A DNA stretch of 64,000 bases. Origin: Aegilops tauschii subsp. strangulata (lineage: Eukaryota > Streptophyta > Magnoliopsida > Poales > Poaceae). The notes beneath the pieces were generated by a model that was given only the letters and a program-made list of their open reading frames with translations, ran no database searches and was not told where the DNA came from. Below are positions 10,484-21,132 of the stretch, in pieces. The stretch lies in assembly GCF_002575655.3 (NCBI RefSeq), contig NC_053041.3, forward strand, positions 118,822,318 to 118,886,317. Reading direction: 5' to 3'. A program made the position numbers and the translations under genes. The number at the start of each line of letters is the position of its first letter. Position 1 is the first letter of the stretch.

Positions 10484-10797
10484 GCACTTCCTTGCCTGCG
10501 AAGATGTAGCTGGTGGGTCCCAGCAGTCAGGGGGGCGAATCGTTTTGTTTTTTTTGCCTGGACGCACTTCCTTGCGTGCGAAGATGTAGCTGGTGGGTCC
10601 CAGCAGTCAAGGGGGCGAATCGTTTTGGTTTTTTTTCCCGGACGCACTTCCTTGCATGCAAAGATGTAGCTGGTGCGTCCCAGCAGTCAGGGGGGCGAAT
10701 CGTTTTTTTGTTGCCCGGACGCACTTCCTTGCGTGCGAAGGTGTAGCTGGTGGGTCCCAGCAGTCAGGGGGGAAACGCTTTTTTCGTGAAATACGGT
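10484..10797. repeat. 80-bp tandem array, four copies
   Basis: GCACTTCCTTGC recurs at 10484, 10564, 10644 and 10721. Each is followed by a GTGGGTCCCAGCAGTCAGG-type block (one copy reads GTGCGTCC) and a T-run. The same GTGGGTCC and GCACTTCC motifs continue in the larger modules to the right. Confidence 0.85.
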
Positions 10798-12330
10798 GGC
10801 CCGTCCGGTGGGTCCCTGCTGTCAGGTGGAGGAATCATTATTTTCCGCGTAATAAGGAGGCACTTCCTTGCTGCCGCTGTGGACCCAGCTGTCAGCCTCT
10901 CCACATACAGTCCACGTCCGATGGAAGTCGTTCCTTGACCACGTTGACCATGCCGCGCCGAGAGCACCAGGGCGGTGGACGACGGCGAGGCCTAGGAAGG
11001 GGACGACACGGAGCCGGTGAAGACGCGGCAGTGGATGCCCACGCGGAGAGGAGTATGAGGGTTCACTCGTTCGGCTGCGGTGTGAGGCTGCCGTCGCCGC
11101 AGGGCCTGGCCAGCGGTGGGAATAGTAGGGGGCGGTGAGGCCTCCGCGGCAGCATGGCCGGCCACGGGAGGCAGGAGCAGGCGGCACGACCGGCGCTGCT
11201 TTGGGCGGCTGGAGCAAGAAGACCAGAGGTTGAAGAAGCACTACGGCCGTTGGATGGACATCGTACGGTCACTGGAGCTAGAATCGTTCATATTGACTAA
11301 GTTGACAAAGCCCTCCGTCCCCGTCAACTTAGTAGGCCCACAAGTCATCCTCCCACCAAGGTGGGTCCCAGCTAGCAGGGGGAGTATTCATTTTTTTGTG
11401 CGTAATAAGGAGGCACTTTCGGTGGGTCCGAGCTGACAGCGGGGGAACGTTTTTTTTCGCGAAATACGGTGGCCCGTCTGGTGGGTCCCAGCAGTCACGG
11501 GGGAAATGTTTTTTTCATGAAATAAGGTGGCCCGTCCGGTGGGTCCCCGCTGTCAGGTGGAGGAATAATTATTTTGCGCGTAATAAGGAGGCACTTCCTT
11601 GCGGCCGCCGTGGACCCAGCTGTCAGCCTCTCCACGTACAGTACTCTTGCGATGGAAGTCGGTCATTGACCACGTTGACCACGCCGCGCCGAGAGGACCA
11701 GGGCGGTGGACGACGGCGAGGCCTAGGAAGGGGACGACGCGGAGCCGGGAAGACGCAGCAGTAGAAGCCCGCGCGGAGAGGAGTACGAGGGTTCACTGGT
11801 TCGGCTACGGTGTGAGGTTGCCGTCGCCGCAGAATAACAGGGGGTGTGGGTGAGTGGAGGGATGTCCTGGCCAGCGGTGGGAGTAGTATGGGGGCGGTGA
11901 GGCCTCCGCGGCAGCACAGCCGGCCACGGGAGGCAGGAGCAGGCGGCACGACCGGCGCTGCTTTGGGTGGCTGGACCAAGAAGACCAGAGGATGAAGAAG
12001 CACTACGGCCGTTGGATGGACATCGTACGGTCACTGAAGCTAGAATCGTTTATATTGACTAAGTTGACAAAGCCCTTGGTACGCTCCAACTTAGTAGGCC
12101 CACAGGCCAGCCTCTGAAACGGTGCGCCCCAGATGTCAGGGGGAGGAATCATTTTTTGGGCGGCCGAAGCTAAGAATATCCGAGATTGAAGAAGAAGCAC
12201 GACATCCATTGGATAGACATCCAACGGCCACTGCTGCTAGAACCGTGTGTTGACTATAATAAGTTGACAAAGCCTTGCATACGCGACAACTTATTTTTTT
12301 AGGGGACGCGTCACTTAGTAGGCCCACAAG
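10750..12330. repeat. 0.73-kb tandem modules (two full, one partial)
   Basis: 10750-11480 repeats at 11481-12120 with an offset of 731 bp at first and about 760 later. Shared blocks include GGTGGCCCGTCCGGTGGGTCC, GCCTAGGAAGGGGACGACRC and ATTGACTAAGTTGACAAAGC. A diverged third partial copy spans about 12120-12330. No protein frame is shared consistently, so I read this as a non-coding expansion. Confidence 0.75.
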
Positions 12331-14849
12331 TGTGTGGCAGAGAACTTATAGCCCATTTGCGTTTTGTAAGAATGTACAGCCCATTTTTGAATTCTAATGG
12401 AATTTACAACAGCCCATTTACAGTTTGTTAAAAGTACAGCCCATTTTCTAGCTAGGACAACGATTAATAATTCCAACCAACCGTTTAAGACAAAATTCAA
12501 TAAAATTTCCCACATTTTGATGGGATCCAAAATATTTTTATCCCGAAATTTCTAATATTTAAGATTTTCAAAATCCATAAATAATATTTTATAAACTAAT
12601 TTCGTGTTTGGTGCATTTTTTTATAGTTACTGCCCAGTTTTTATAATTATATCCCATTTATTATTTTTAAAGCCCATTTTCCTGTTAAGCCTAATACATC
12701 CCTCCTAGGAAAGATTTGCAGCCCAGCGGGGCGGAGAATAACAAGTTGACCTTGCCTGGGTATTCCTCAAAAAGACGTATAGCTGGGCTAGCCATTTTCA
12801 TCTAGAAAAACTTAGTATCTGGGCTGGATATGTGGCCTGGGCTAGACGGGCCACAACCCGCCCAGTTAATACCCTGCTCTCCTCTGAACAACAATGAAAT
12901 CATCGCCAAGAAAAACTCTGAAGTGCTCACGCCTCAAAAACACAAATACTGATCGAGCTGCTTGGTGCCAGCTGTCGGCCGCACCTTGTGCAATTCTCTC
13001 GTTTATATTGACTACATAGGTTGACAATGGTGTGGGACCGTGATGTCAGGAAACCAGGAGAAAGCAAAAAAATTATAGTTGTACATAATAAGGAGGCACT
13101 TGCGTACGTACGGCTATGGCCCTAGTGGGTCCCTAGTGTCATCCAGTCAAAATAAAGTCATCTCCTGAATCCTCATGTTCGTTGATGATGTTAACAATGC
13201 TCGGCGCCACGGCGAGCGCAACAACTCGAAGGACAATGGAGAGGGCCTCGCGGGCCCTACGGATGGTCTGATACAGCGCCCGCTGCTCATTCAGGAAGCC
13301 AGGATCATCGGACACCTATGAGCACCTTCGAGAAACAGAGACGGCATGAAACGGTAAGGCCACGCTTGGGAGCTCTGGTTTATTTCAAACCTGTATTAAC
13401 ATACAAGTGTAATTTACTCGTCATCGAAAACAACGCGTAAAATACAGGCGTAATGAAACTGAGGGCCTGCGGTCTGTAAGTAAAACCGGCGGGTTACGCG
13501 TGTAATTTGAGAGACCAGTGTATATTTTACGAGCACTGCTATATGGACGACATTACCAGACGATACATGCATGACGTGCGTATCATGCCATCCATGGGCA
13601 AGGCTGAAACAGCAGCTAACGGCTGGATTAGCAATCGTCCGAGTGTCGTTCAGCGTTTTTATCGTGTGTGAAGTACTTCCGATATTTTACTGGTCGAAAT
13701 CGACCAACCAAGCGCCTTTGCCCGAGACCATCTGCTTTAATTTACAAGGGTCAGTTTTACAAGCGGTTTTGGTTGGAAAACGACGATCCAATCACGGCCT
13801 AATATCATGAGTTGGTGGGAAGATCATATGGTTTCACGTCTAACCTACCCGACTTGTCGTATAGGCTATGAATGAAACATCAGACGATGAACTTATTAAG
13901 AACGGAAACAACAGAAGAGGATGATCTTCTTAACAAGCAAATCACTGGCATTATATCGACATGCAAAACAATACGAAGCATTATTCTCCGGAGGCACGGT
14001 GAACAGCTCGTGATGCCGCATGCCACAACATTCCAAGCTCAACTTTGCAATCAAACACAAGGCCTGGCATTACATAGACAATATTCAGAACAAACTCTTA
14101 ACACAGGAATATCTCAGCAGAGTAACTATTTACTTCTAAACTGAACACAGGAATAGGAAAAAACACTCGACGCTGCTCACAGCAAGGGCGTCCCACTCAA
14201 AAATATCAAATGCTTGTCTTCTGGCTAACATCAATGAGCAAATTTTGACAAGGTTTTCCAATTCCAATATATTAAACTAATGTCTTCTTGCTAACATCAA
14301 CGATTAAACTTTGACAAGCTTTTCCCATGCAAAATATGTAATGCCTATGATCGTGGAGTCCTGTCATAGTTTCTTGTACTTGTTTGGGCACTTTTTGCCC
14401 AGGGCACTCCACGTGTTGTTAAATTGCCAATGGTCTCTGCAGACTAGTCATGTCACCAGTGGCTAATAATACTCTGTAAAGCTTCTCGGTCATTCCTTCT
14501 GTAATGTAGCGCAAACAGTGACTGCTTCTTTCTGCAAAGTGGAACGACCAACTGGACCCAGTAATGCAGCAGTTTGCCTTGGACACATTGGCTCCTTTTG
14601 TGCAGTTCAACTAAAATCGAAGTCGGAATAAAACCGAGCTTTAATTTTGATATCCCTATAAGCAACAATAGGTATAAGGGAAACAATTACTGAGAAATAA
14701 CGGTTGATGACTTGTACTCCCAGAAGAAAAGCATCTACTGATCTACTTTATCATAATGGGAAACAAAGCAGGAGAGTAGCAATTCTCTATCAGTGTGATT
14801 CATTCATATTGACTGAGACATTATCTTAACAATGCCTTGTTTCAACATG
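12331..14849. other. Non-coding outer-CACTA sequence
   Basis: 12350-12700 has recurring AGCCCATTT motifs in AT-rich DNA. 14214-14330 is a two-copy repeat of about 65 bp. 14351-14413 can fold by a short CGTGGAGT/ACTCCACG pairing. 14597 carries the TGTGCAGTTCAACTAAAAT motif that recurs at 25.5-33 kb. I find no supported gene here. Confidence 0.5.
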
Positions 14850-15165
14850 CACTACTGGAATCAGCTAATTTGCCATCTGCCAGCTCTTTGCCGTCTGCTA
14901 GCTGACGGCAAAGAAGCTCTTTGCCATCAGCTACCCAAAAGCAGACGGCAAAGAAAGGGCAGACGGCAAAGAAGCTCTTTGCCGTCTGCCAGCTCTTTGT
15001 CGTCGGCCAGCGGACGGCAAAGAGTGAGGTGGCCCCCACCCCCCGCCCGTTTTTGAAAAACTTAACGGGCCACCTCTTTGCCGTCCGCTAGCAGACGGCA
15101 AAGAGGCAAAAAAGCGGACGGCAAAGGGGGGCGGACGGCAAAGAGCCTACTACCTAACGGCCCGT
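14850..15165. repeat. Left terminal and subterminal repeats of inner CACTA
   Basis: The terminal inverted repeat is followed by repeated TTTGCCGTCTGC and GACGGCAAAG motifs in both orientations, the usual arrangement of TNPA-type protein binding sites. The motif is shared with 24730-25032. Confidence 0.85.
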
Positions 15166-15189
15166 ACCCCCCGCCCGTTACTCACTTCT

Positions 15190-15420
15190 TCCCTCTCCCT
15201 CGCCGTTTCTCTCCTCCCACGCCGCCGCCCGCCGCCGCCGCCCCGTCGCCCCGGCTCGCCGCCGCCCCGGGGCCCCGTCGCCCTCACCGCCCCGGCCCCC
15301 CGCCGCCCCGCGCCCTACCGCCCGGGCCCGGCCCCCCGCCGCCCCAGGCCCGCCCCCCCGCCGCCCCAGGCCGCCTCCTCCACCGCCCCGCCCCCTCCTC
15401 CACCCCCCAGGTGAGCCCCC
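15190..15420. repeat. GC-rich CCGCCG/CCCCGCC tract
   Basis: Low-complexity C-rich plus strand with long proline/arginine-type frames in every register. Not coding. Confidence 0.7.
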
Positions 15421-15552
15421 CATTTTTCAGTTTTTTTTTCAGTTTTTTTCTTTTTTTTTTCCTTTTTAGTTTTAGTTTTAGTTTAGATTTAGTTTTAGTT
15501 GTAGTTTTAGGTTTAGTTTTAGGTTTAGGTTTAGTTGTAGGCTTAGTTTAGT

Positions 15553-15805
15553 TTGAGGAAAGAAGAAGAAGAAGAGAAAAAGAGGAGAGGAGGAGAAGAA
15601 GAAGAGGAAAAAGGAAAGGAAGAAGAAGAAGAGGAGGAGCAGAAGAAAAAAGAAGAAGAGGAAGAAGAAGAAGAGAAAAAGAGGAGAGGAGGAGAAGAAG
15701 AAGAAGAGGAAAAAGGAAAGGAAGAAGAAGAAGAGGAGGAGGAGAAGAAAAAAGAAGAAGAGGAAGAATAGGCAGAAGAAGAAAAGGAAAAAAGAGGAAA
15801 AAACC
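15553..15805. repeat. Polypurine (GAA/GGA)n tract
   Basis: About 250 bases of almost pure purine on the plus strand (AAGAAGAAGAGGAGG type), able in principle to form triplex DNA. The glutamate/lysine-rich frame here is low complexity. Confidence 0.85.
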
Positions 15806-15814
15806 CTGACCCGA

Positions 15815-16540
15815 CACGGCACCCCGACCCCGACCCGGCACCCCGACACGACACCCCGACCCCTAGACCCCGACCCCGAGCCTGACCCGACACCCCGACC
15901 CCGACACCGACACGGCAGCCCGACCCCGACCCCGACCCCGACACCCCGACCCCGAGCCTGACCCGACACCCCGACCCTGACACCGACACGGCACCCCGAC
16001 CCCGACCCGGCACCCCGACCCGACACCCCGACCCCGAGACCCCGACCCCGACACCGACACGACACCCCGACACCGACACCCTGACACCACACCCACCCTT
16101 ACCCCGACACCGACACGGCACCCCGACCCCGACCCGACACCCCGACCCCGAGACGGCACCCCGACCCGACACCCCGACCCGACACCCCGACCCCGAGACC
16201 CTGACCCCGAGCCTGACCCGACACCCCGACCCCGACACCGACATGGCACCCCGACCCCGACCCGGCACCCCGAGAAGACACCCCGACCCCGAGCCTGACC
16301 CGACACCCCGACCCCGACACCGACACGGCACCCCGACCCCGACCCGGCACCCCGACCCCGAGACCCCGACCACGATACCCCGACCCGGACCCCGACCCCG
16401 ACACCCCGACCCCGAGCCTGACCCGACACCCCGACCCCGACACCGACACGGCACACCGACCCCGACCCGACACCCCGACCCGACACCCCGACACGGCACC
16501 CCGAGACCGACACGACACCCCGACCCCCGACACCTCCCGA
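15815..16540. repeat. CCCCGA-based satellite
   Basis: About 0.7 kb built from CCCCGACCC, CACCCCGA and GACACGGCA units with long-range repetition (GAGCCTGACCCGACACCCCG recurs several times). The minus strand is GGGGT-rich. Long minus-strand frames (15478-16579) are artefacts of the repeat. Confidence 0.9.
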
Positions 16541-16956
16541 AAAGGTGTTATTTGGCCTTCCAGAAGCCGACGGGGTCATATATTTGTGAATTATTAGTTA
16601 GGTCATATATCTTTCGATTTTGTTATGAAAAACATCATATATAATTGTGTTGATTGGGTAGTTTTAAATGTGCAGTTGTTTCATCGCTGTGAGGTTTGGT
16701 GTTCGACGACCTCGCCGTGCGTTTGACGAGCTCTGCCCCTTCGTTCGTGGGTGAGCACAAATGACATGTCCTCCTCCCCCATTAATTATTTGATCTATTC
16801 GATGAAACTTGATAGCTAGATATATATGTGTCTTGAATCATCAGTATGCGTAACCAATATGTGTCTCCCGTTCGAAAGCGTCATAGTTATAAATATGCAT
16901 GCATTTGCATATTTATAACCTTGATTCTTTCGAATTGTCCAACGCTATCCATGGAC

Positions 16957-17178
16957 AGCCCGAGTATGTTTAGATTGGGTTCATTTTCCCATATGCTTTG
17001 CTCCGGATCCGACGCATAAATTTCGTCAGTGCCTCCCCTGTTGTTCTCCGGGTACACATCTTCCCTGTTTATTGCAGAGACGTGTATCAGGAGAACAGCG
17101 GGGAGGTGCTGCCGAAATTTTGCGTAGGATCCGGGGCATAGCATGGGAAAATGAACCCAATCTAAACATACTCGGGTG
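16957..17178 (+). ncRNA. Long imperfect hairpin, pre-miRNA-like, upstream of transposase
   Basis: Arms 16959-17056 and about 17082-17176 are inverse complements over about 95 bp. The outer 34 bp (CCCGAGTATGTTTAGATTGG onward) appears perfect; the inner part has scattered mismatches and small bulges, with a loop of about 25 bases. It lies about 155 bp before the transposase start. A stem this long with bulges suits a Dicer substrate. CACTA-borne miRNA is known in rice (miR820), but that sequence is not present here. Transcription is inferred, not shown. Confidence 0.5.
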
Positions 17179-17272
17179 GGATTAGGACCTATCATTACCT
17201 ATTAGAGTGTAGGTTGCATGGACGTAAAAAAATTGACAAAGTAGATCAACTGATGAATACATACATGCTGAA

Positions 17273-17273
17273 T

Positions 17274-17300
<27 letters not shown>
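17273..17300. repeat. (TA)n microsatellite
   Basis: Fourteen uninterrupted TA units just before the transposase gene. Confidence 0.95.
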
Positions 17301-17307
<7 letters not shown>

Positions 17308-17332
17308 GTGTCTAGTAGCTCTGAAAGTCAAG

Positions 17333-20300
17333 ATGAGTGATCGTGCGTGGATGTACACCGGTCACACTGGTCAGAACAAATGGAGCACTGAATGGTTCAC
17401 AAAAACCAAGGGGTTTGTGCGAGCCGCATTTGCAAATGGCCAGAGGAAAACCTGGTGCCCCTGTTTACGGTGCGGCAATTGGGAAAAGAGGACAGAGGCT
17501 GAAATGGGCAAACACCTGCAGAAGAGTGGTTTTACGCCCGATTATACGGTGTGGACATTTCATGGTGAGTCTGCCCAACGTGACCGAGCTGAGGTGGATC
17601 GTCGTCGCACCGACGAGCATGGTACCGGGATGGAAAACATGGTGCAAGACTTTGATGATGCTCGGGATTCGGACGAGGAGATGGAGGAATCTGCAAAGGC
17701 CTTCAATGAAATGTTGGAGTCTTCAAAACGTCCGCTCCATGAGCACACTGAGCTTTGTCAGTTGGATGCCATCTCACAAGTAATGGCTCTGAAGGCTCAG
17801 TTCAACTTGGGCAGAGAATGCTACGATGCAATGATGACAGTATTTGGACGCTTTCTATCCAAAGGCCATGTAATGCCTGCAAACCTATACCAGTCAGACA
17901 AAATCCTCCGTGCACTGAAGATGCCCTATGATAAGATACATGCCTGTGAGAAAGGATGTGTCTTGTTTAGGCTTGACTATGCGAACTTGAACTATTGTCC
18001 CATTTGCAAGTCTTCCAGGTATGTTGTGGTAGACAACGGTATGGGTGAGAAGACACAGACCAAAATCCCCGTTAGTGTTCTTCGGTATATGCCAATCGTA
18101 CCAAGACTTCAACGTCTTTTCATGGTCGAAGAGACGGCCAGACAGATGACATGGCACAAAATGGGCAAAAGAACCGAACTAGATGCAGATGGGAATCTGA
18201 TTATTGTACACACATCGGATGGTGTTGCGTGGAAAAAGTTTGATGAATTACATGGTGACAAAGCGGCAGATCCGAGGCATCCTCGAGTCGGCATCAGCAC
18301 GGATGGGTTCAGTGTGTTTGGTATGACGGCAGCCCAATACAGTTGTTGGCCCGTATTTGTCTTTCCACTCAATCTCCCCCCCGGACAGATTATGCAAAGA
18401 AAGAACATTTTCCTGGCGTTGATAATTCCAGGGCCCAACTATCCGGGGAAAAATATGAATGTGTACATGCAACCGCTTAAGGACGAATTGCAAGAAGCCT
18501 GGGATAATGGGTTCAAGACATACGATGCCTATAGCAAACGGAACTTCATAATGCGTGTCTGGTACATGTACTCGACGCATGACTTGCCGGCGTATGCGCT
18601 ATTCGTTGGCTGGTGTGTGCATGGAAGGTTCCCGTGCCCCACATGCAAGGGAGCTCTTGAGTTTCGTTGGCTTCAGGCTGGTCGGAAGTTTTCTTGCTTC
18701 GACATGCATAGAGAGTTCCTGAATCCTCGCCATAAGTTCAGGAAAGACAAGAAGAACTTCATCAGAGGTAGAGTTGTCAAAAACTCTACACCACATGCAT
18801 TGACAGGCCAACAGACCCTGGATCAGTTAAACGCTCTCGAGCCAGATCCCGAGCGTCCAGGGTACTTCAAGGGGTATAATTCTAAGCACGCCTGGACTCA
18901 CAAAACATGCTTATGGGATCTGCCTTACTTCAAAGACCTCCTTTGCCCACACAACATCGACGTGATGCACACTGAGAAGAATATCGCCGAGGCACTTTTT
19001 GGTACATTGTTCGGCATAGATGGGAAGTCAAAGGATAATACTAAGGCTAGAGTCGATCTGGAGGCGCTATGTGATAGGCCGTTACAAAACATGAAAGAAC
19101 CGAAAGGAAAGCAGAACTGGACGAAGCCAAAGGCATGGTTCAATCTTGGAAGGCCGGCTATGAGGGAAATTATCTTGTGGGTGAAAATGCAGTTGATGTT
19201 CACCGATGGGTATGCAGCGAATCTACAGAGGGGAGCCAGTCTTGATAAATTGAAGATATTTGGTCTCAAGAGTCATGATTGGCACATATGGATTGAGCGG
19301 GTAATGCCGGTGATGTTGCGTGGCTTCATCCCTGAGGATGAATGGCTAGTACTGGCAGAACTCAGCTATTTCTTCCGTGTTCTTTGTGCGAAAGAACTAT
19401 CGCCTGGCGTGCTAGAAGAAATGGAAGAGTTGGCGCCGGAGTTGATCTGCAAGTTAGAGAAGATCTTTCCACCGGGCTTCTTTAATCCAATGCAACATTT
19501 GATTTTGCATCTCCCGACCGAGGCAAGATTGGGGGGGCCCGTGCAAAATCGTTGGTGCTACCCAACTGAGAGGATGCAGAAGACGCTTCGACAAAAATGT
19601 AAAAATAAACATAGAATTGAAGCATCGATGGCTGAGGCATTCATCACTGAGGAGGCGGCAAACTTCGTGACAGCACACTACGAAGCCAAAAATCGTCATT
19701 TGCATAATCCGAAGCCTCGGTACAATGCTGACGACCCTAAAAAGGGTGGATCCAACCTCAGCCTATTCAAAGGGAATCTCGCACCAGCCAGTGTTTCAAA
19801 TCCAGTATCTTTGGATAACGAACAATGGCGGACCATTTCGTTGTATATCTTCAACAACCTGATAGAAGTGCGGCCGTACATCGAGTAAGTTCTCGGTACA
19901 TAGTTTCGCAACTTCTATTTCCTTTGAACTGCTCTTATTCCTGGATATTTCATACAGTCGATACGTCGCCTTATTCTCGTATGGAGCGGTGATCCAAAAG
20001 GATTCTGTCGAAGAGTATGAGCTTCTCGCAAAGCAAGGAGGCGGCTATCCCGGTTTCATCTCTTGGTTCAAACAAACGGTAATTTCTATTAGACTTGTAG
20101 GCTAATTTGTAGGCGGCTATCCCGGTTTCATTCGCTAATTTGTGCGTAATGCAACAATCCTTTCATATTAAACTTGTAGGCTAATTCAGAGTCTATGGAC
20201 GCCGAATTGAGACAAGTCGCTAATGGTTTTGACTATAAGGTCCGTTGATTTGACAAATACGACATCAACGGGTATCGCTCTCGTACCTATGGCAAAGAGC

Positions 20301-20995
20301 TATCTATGGCCGACCGAAAGTCTACAAATTGTTGTGTATCTGCTATCGGCGAAGGAGGTACCGAGTATTATGGGAGAGTTGAAGCAATTTATGAACTTCT
20401 ATTCTATGGTGAAAACCCACCGAATGTCGTAGTCTTCAAATGTTATTGGTTTCAGCCGAAGGAGACTAGAAGGACTCATGAACATATAGGGCTAGTTGAA
20501 ATCAACCAAAGCACCCATTTAGATGTTCCTGATGTCTATATTACGGCTCAGCAGGCGACCCAAGTATTCTATCTACCGTGGGCCTGCCAAACTAATCCAA
20601 ATCTGAAAGGTTGGGATGTCGTTTATGAAGTGCCGCCACGTGCTAGACTATCTCCCCCAAAGGAAGAGGATTATGAACCTCACATTAACCCAGACACATA
20701 TGAAGGAGAATTCTTCCAAGAGACACGTCTTTCCAAAAAGCGTTTCAAGAACCGCTATACTTCACCCCAAAACATTGAAGTAGACAGCGACAGTGAATCC
20801 GACATCACCCCAGAGGAGGAACAAGAAGAGCCGGAACAAGAAGAGGTTACTGCTGCGGATGACCTGTCATTGCTTCACCGATTACGTCAAGGTGGCCTTG
20901 CACATGTTGATGCCACTGAACCCTATGAGCCCGTCATTGATTATAGTGATGATGATGATTATGCATTTATTGATTATACTGATCGAGATTATTAG
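17333..20995 (+). CDS. TNP2-type CACTA transposase, three exons, one premature TGA
   Basis: Encodes the DDE transposase that would cut and move CACTA ends. Exons are 17333-19884, 19958-20078 and 20180-20995, joined by GT...AG introns (GTAAGT and GTAATT donors). The phases fit and give about 1162 residues. Residues about 3-75 form the transposase-associated domain (WMYTG, CPCLRCGNW, HLQKSGF). About 200-450 match Transposase_21/TNP2 (CPICKSSRY, TDGFSVFG, HDLPAYALFVGW, CPTCKGA). About 640-790 resemble DUF4218 (CAKELSPG, HLILHLPTEARLGGPVQNRW). Exon 3 resembles DUF4216 (NVVVFKCYWFQP, VFYLPWACQTNP), with an acidic C-terminus. The start is the ATG giving MSDRAWMYTG. A TGA at 20246-20248 in exon 3 interrupts the DUF4216 region, so this copy is probably inactive. 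Everything else reads through. Confidence 0.92.
20102..20179 (+). other. Exon fragment duplicated within transposase intron 2
   Basis: GGCGGCTATCCCGGTTTCAT from exon 2 (about 20040) recurs at about 20112 inside the following intron, behind a TTTGTAG that mimics the true acceptor CTTGTAG at 20179. It looks like a local duplication that left a decoy acceptor. Confidence 0.6.
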
Positions 20996-21132
20996 TAGTG
21001 TCAGGTATTAAAATTTTTAATGTTGTACTTGATGATGATACACTTAAGTGATACACATATTATTATTCATGTCGGTCTTTTTTCTATGTTGTACTAATTT
21101 CGTTTACTGTTTGTCATGGCAGGTGTTGAAAG

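Noticed and set aside
15478..16579. Gly/Val/Ser/Cys-rich minus-strand frames up to 318 codons
   Set aside because: Low-complexity translations of the CCCCGA satellite and polypurine tract.
16957..17178. Identity of the hairpin with rice miR820
   Set aside because: The miR820 sequence as I know it is not found in either arm.
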